A stretch of DNA of 32,457 bases, from positions 9,534 to 41,990 of the forward strand of contig PLHQ01000070.1 of NCBI GenBank assembly GCA_003138975.1, written 5' to 3'. Below, one piece after another: positions 32,368 through 32,457 of this stretch. The notes beneath the pieces were generated by a model. The model did no database searches, had not been told where the DNA came from, and saw nothing but the letters and a program-made list of their open reading frames with translations. Position numbers and translations under genes: made by a program. Source of the stretch: Acidobacteriaceae bacterium (GTDB lineage Bacteria; Acidobacteriota; Terriglobia; Terriglobales; Acidobacteriaceae). The stretch's first letter is position 1; each line of letters opens with the position of its first letter.

Positions 32368-32457
32368 CTCGGCCGTTTGTGGTGGAGACCTTTCAATAAC
32401 CTCGACTGATTCCAAGGCACTTAACTGGATCAGGAACGCCCAACTGCGAAAGTTCGG

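Noticed and set aside
1-32457. tRNA, rRNA or CRISPR array
   Set aside because: Read-through by eye found no tRNA T-loop/acceptor pattern, rRNA core sequence or regularly spaced repeats.

Overview
The window reads like a chromosomal segment of an Acidobacteriota-type soil bacterium (inference). It is GC-rich and has many short intergenic relics. It carries a GH57 protein with the DUF3536 architecture, a free-standing acidic mini-protein next to a minimal zincin, a Ser/Thr-kinase relic, and IS110 and IS1634/IS4-type transposase remnants. I found no rRNA, convincing tRNA or CRISPR array.

Layout. (1) 2-604: C-terminal part of a membrane-anchored protein that runs off the left edge. (2) 1059-1613 (-): a DinB-superfamily protein. 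(3) 1948-9131 (-): a tightly coupled exopolysaccharide operon, in transcription order wecB (UDP-GlcNAc 2-epimerase), a processive GT2 synthase, a bactofilin-like beta-helix protein, a two-domain NodB/PgaB-like deacetylase, a YaiO-like outer-membrane barrel and a six-helix membrane protein. Three junctions are ATGA/GTGA overlaps. A 43-codon membrane ORF with a strong Shine-Dalgarno lies upstream. The gene set suggests a ManNAc-containing, possibly de-N-acetylated, secreted polymer. (4) 10033-12239 (-): a DUF815-like AAA+ ATPase with a long unassigned N-terminus, then a small CxxC/HxC protein. (5) 12563-18544: a divergent sugar-utilisation locus. A sugar porter and a ROK kinase lie on the minus strand. 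A SIS isomerase, an SDR, a MetE-C-terminal-like methyltransferase and a UlaG-like MBL hydrolase lie on the plus strand. The shared control region holds back-to-back -10 boxes. (6) 18606-20840: an IS110 relic, an acidic mini-protein with a zincin metallopeptidase, and a Gfo/Idh/MocA oxidoreductase. (7) 21389-23956: GH57/DUF3536. (8) 24052-31526 (-): a small carrier-protein cluster: Sfp-type phosphopantetheinyl transferase, GT2, a lipoprotein with CxxCH and a toroid-like domain, aldehyde dehydrogenase, stand-alone PCP, class-IV aminotransferase and a PCP-thioesterase didomain. It has no adenylation or condensation domain in the window. A decayed second thioesterase C-terminus lies on the opposite strand at 30465-30643. 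(9) 31618-32367: an internally deleted IS1634/IS4-type transposase.

The best candidates for something undescribed are the exopolysaccharide operon (unusual mix of WecB, bactofilin-like protein, PgaB-spaced deacetylase and YaiO), the adenylation-less carrier-protein cluster, and the sugar locus that carries a MetE-like methyltransferase.
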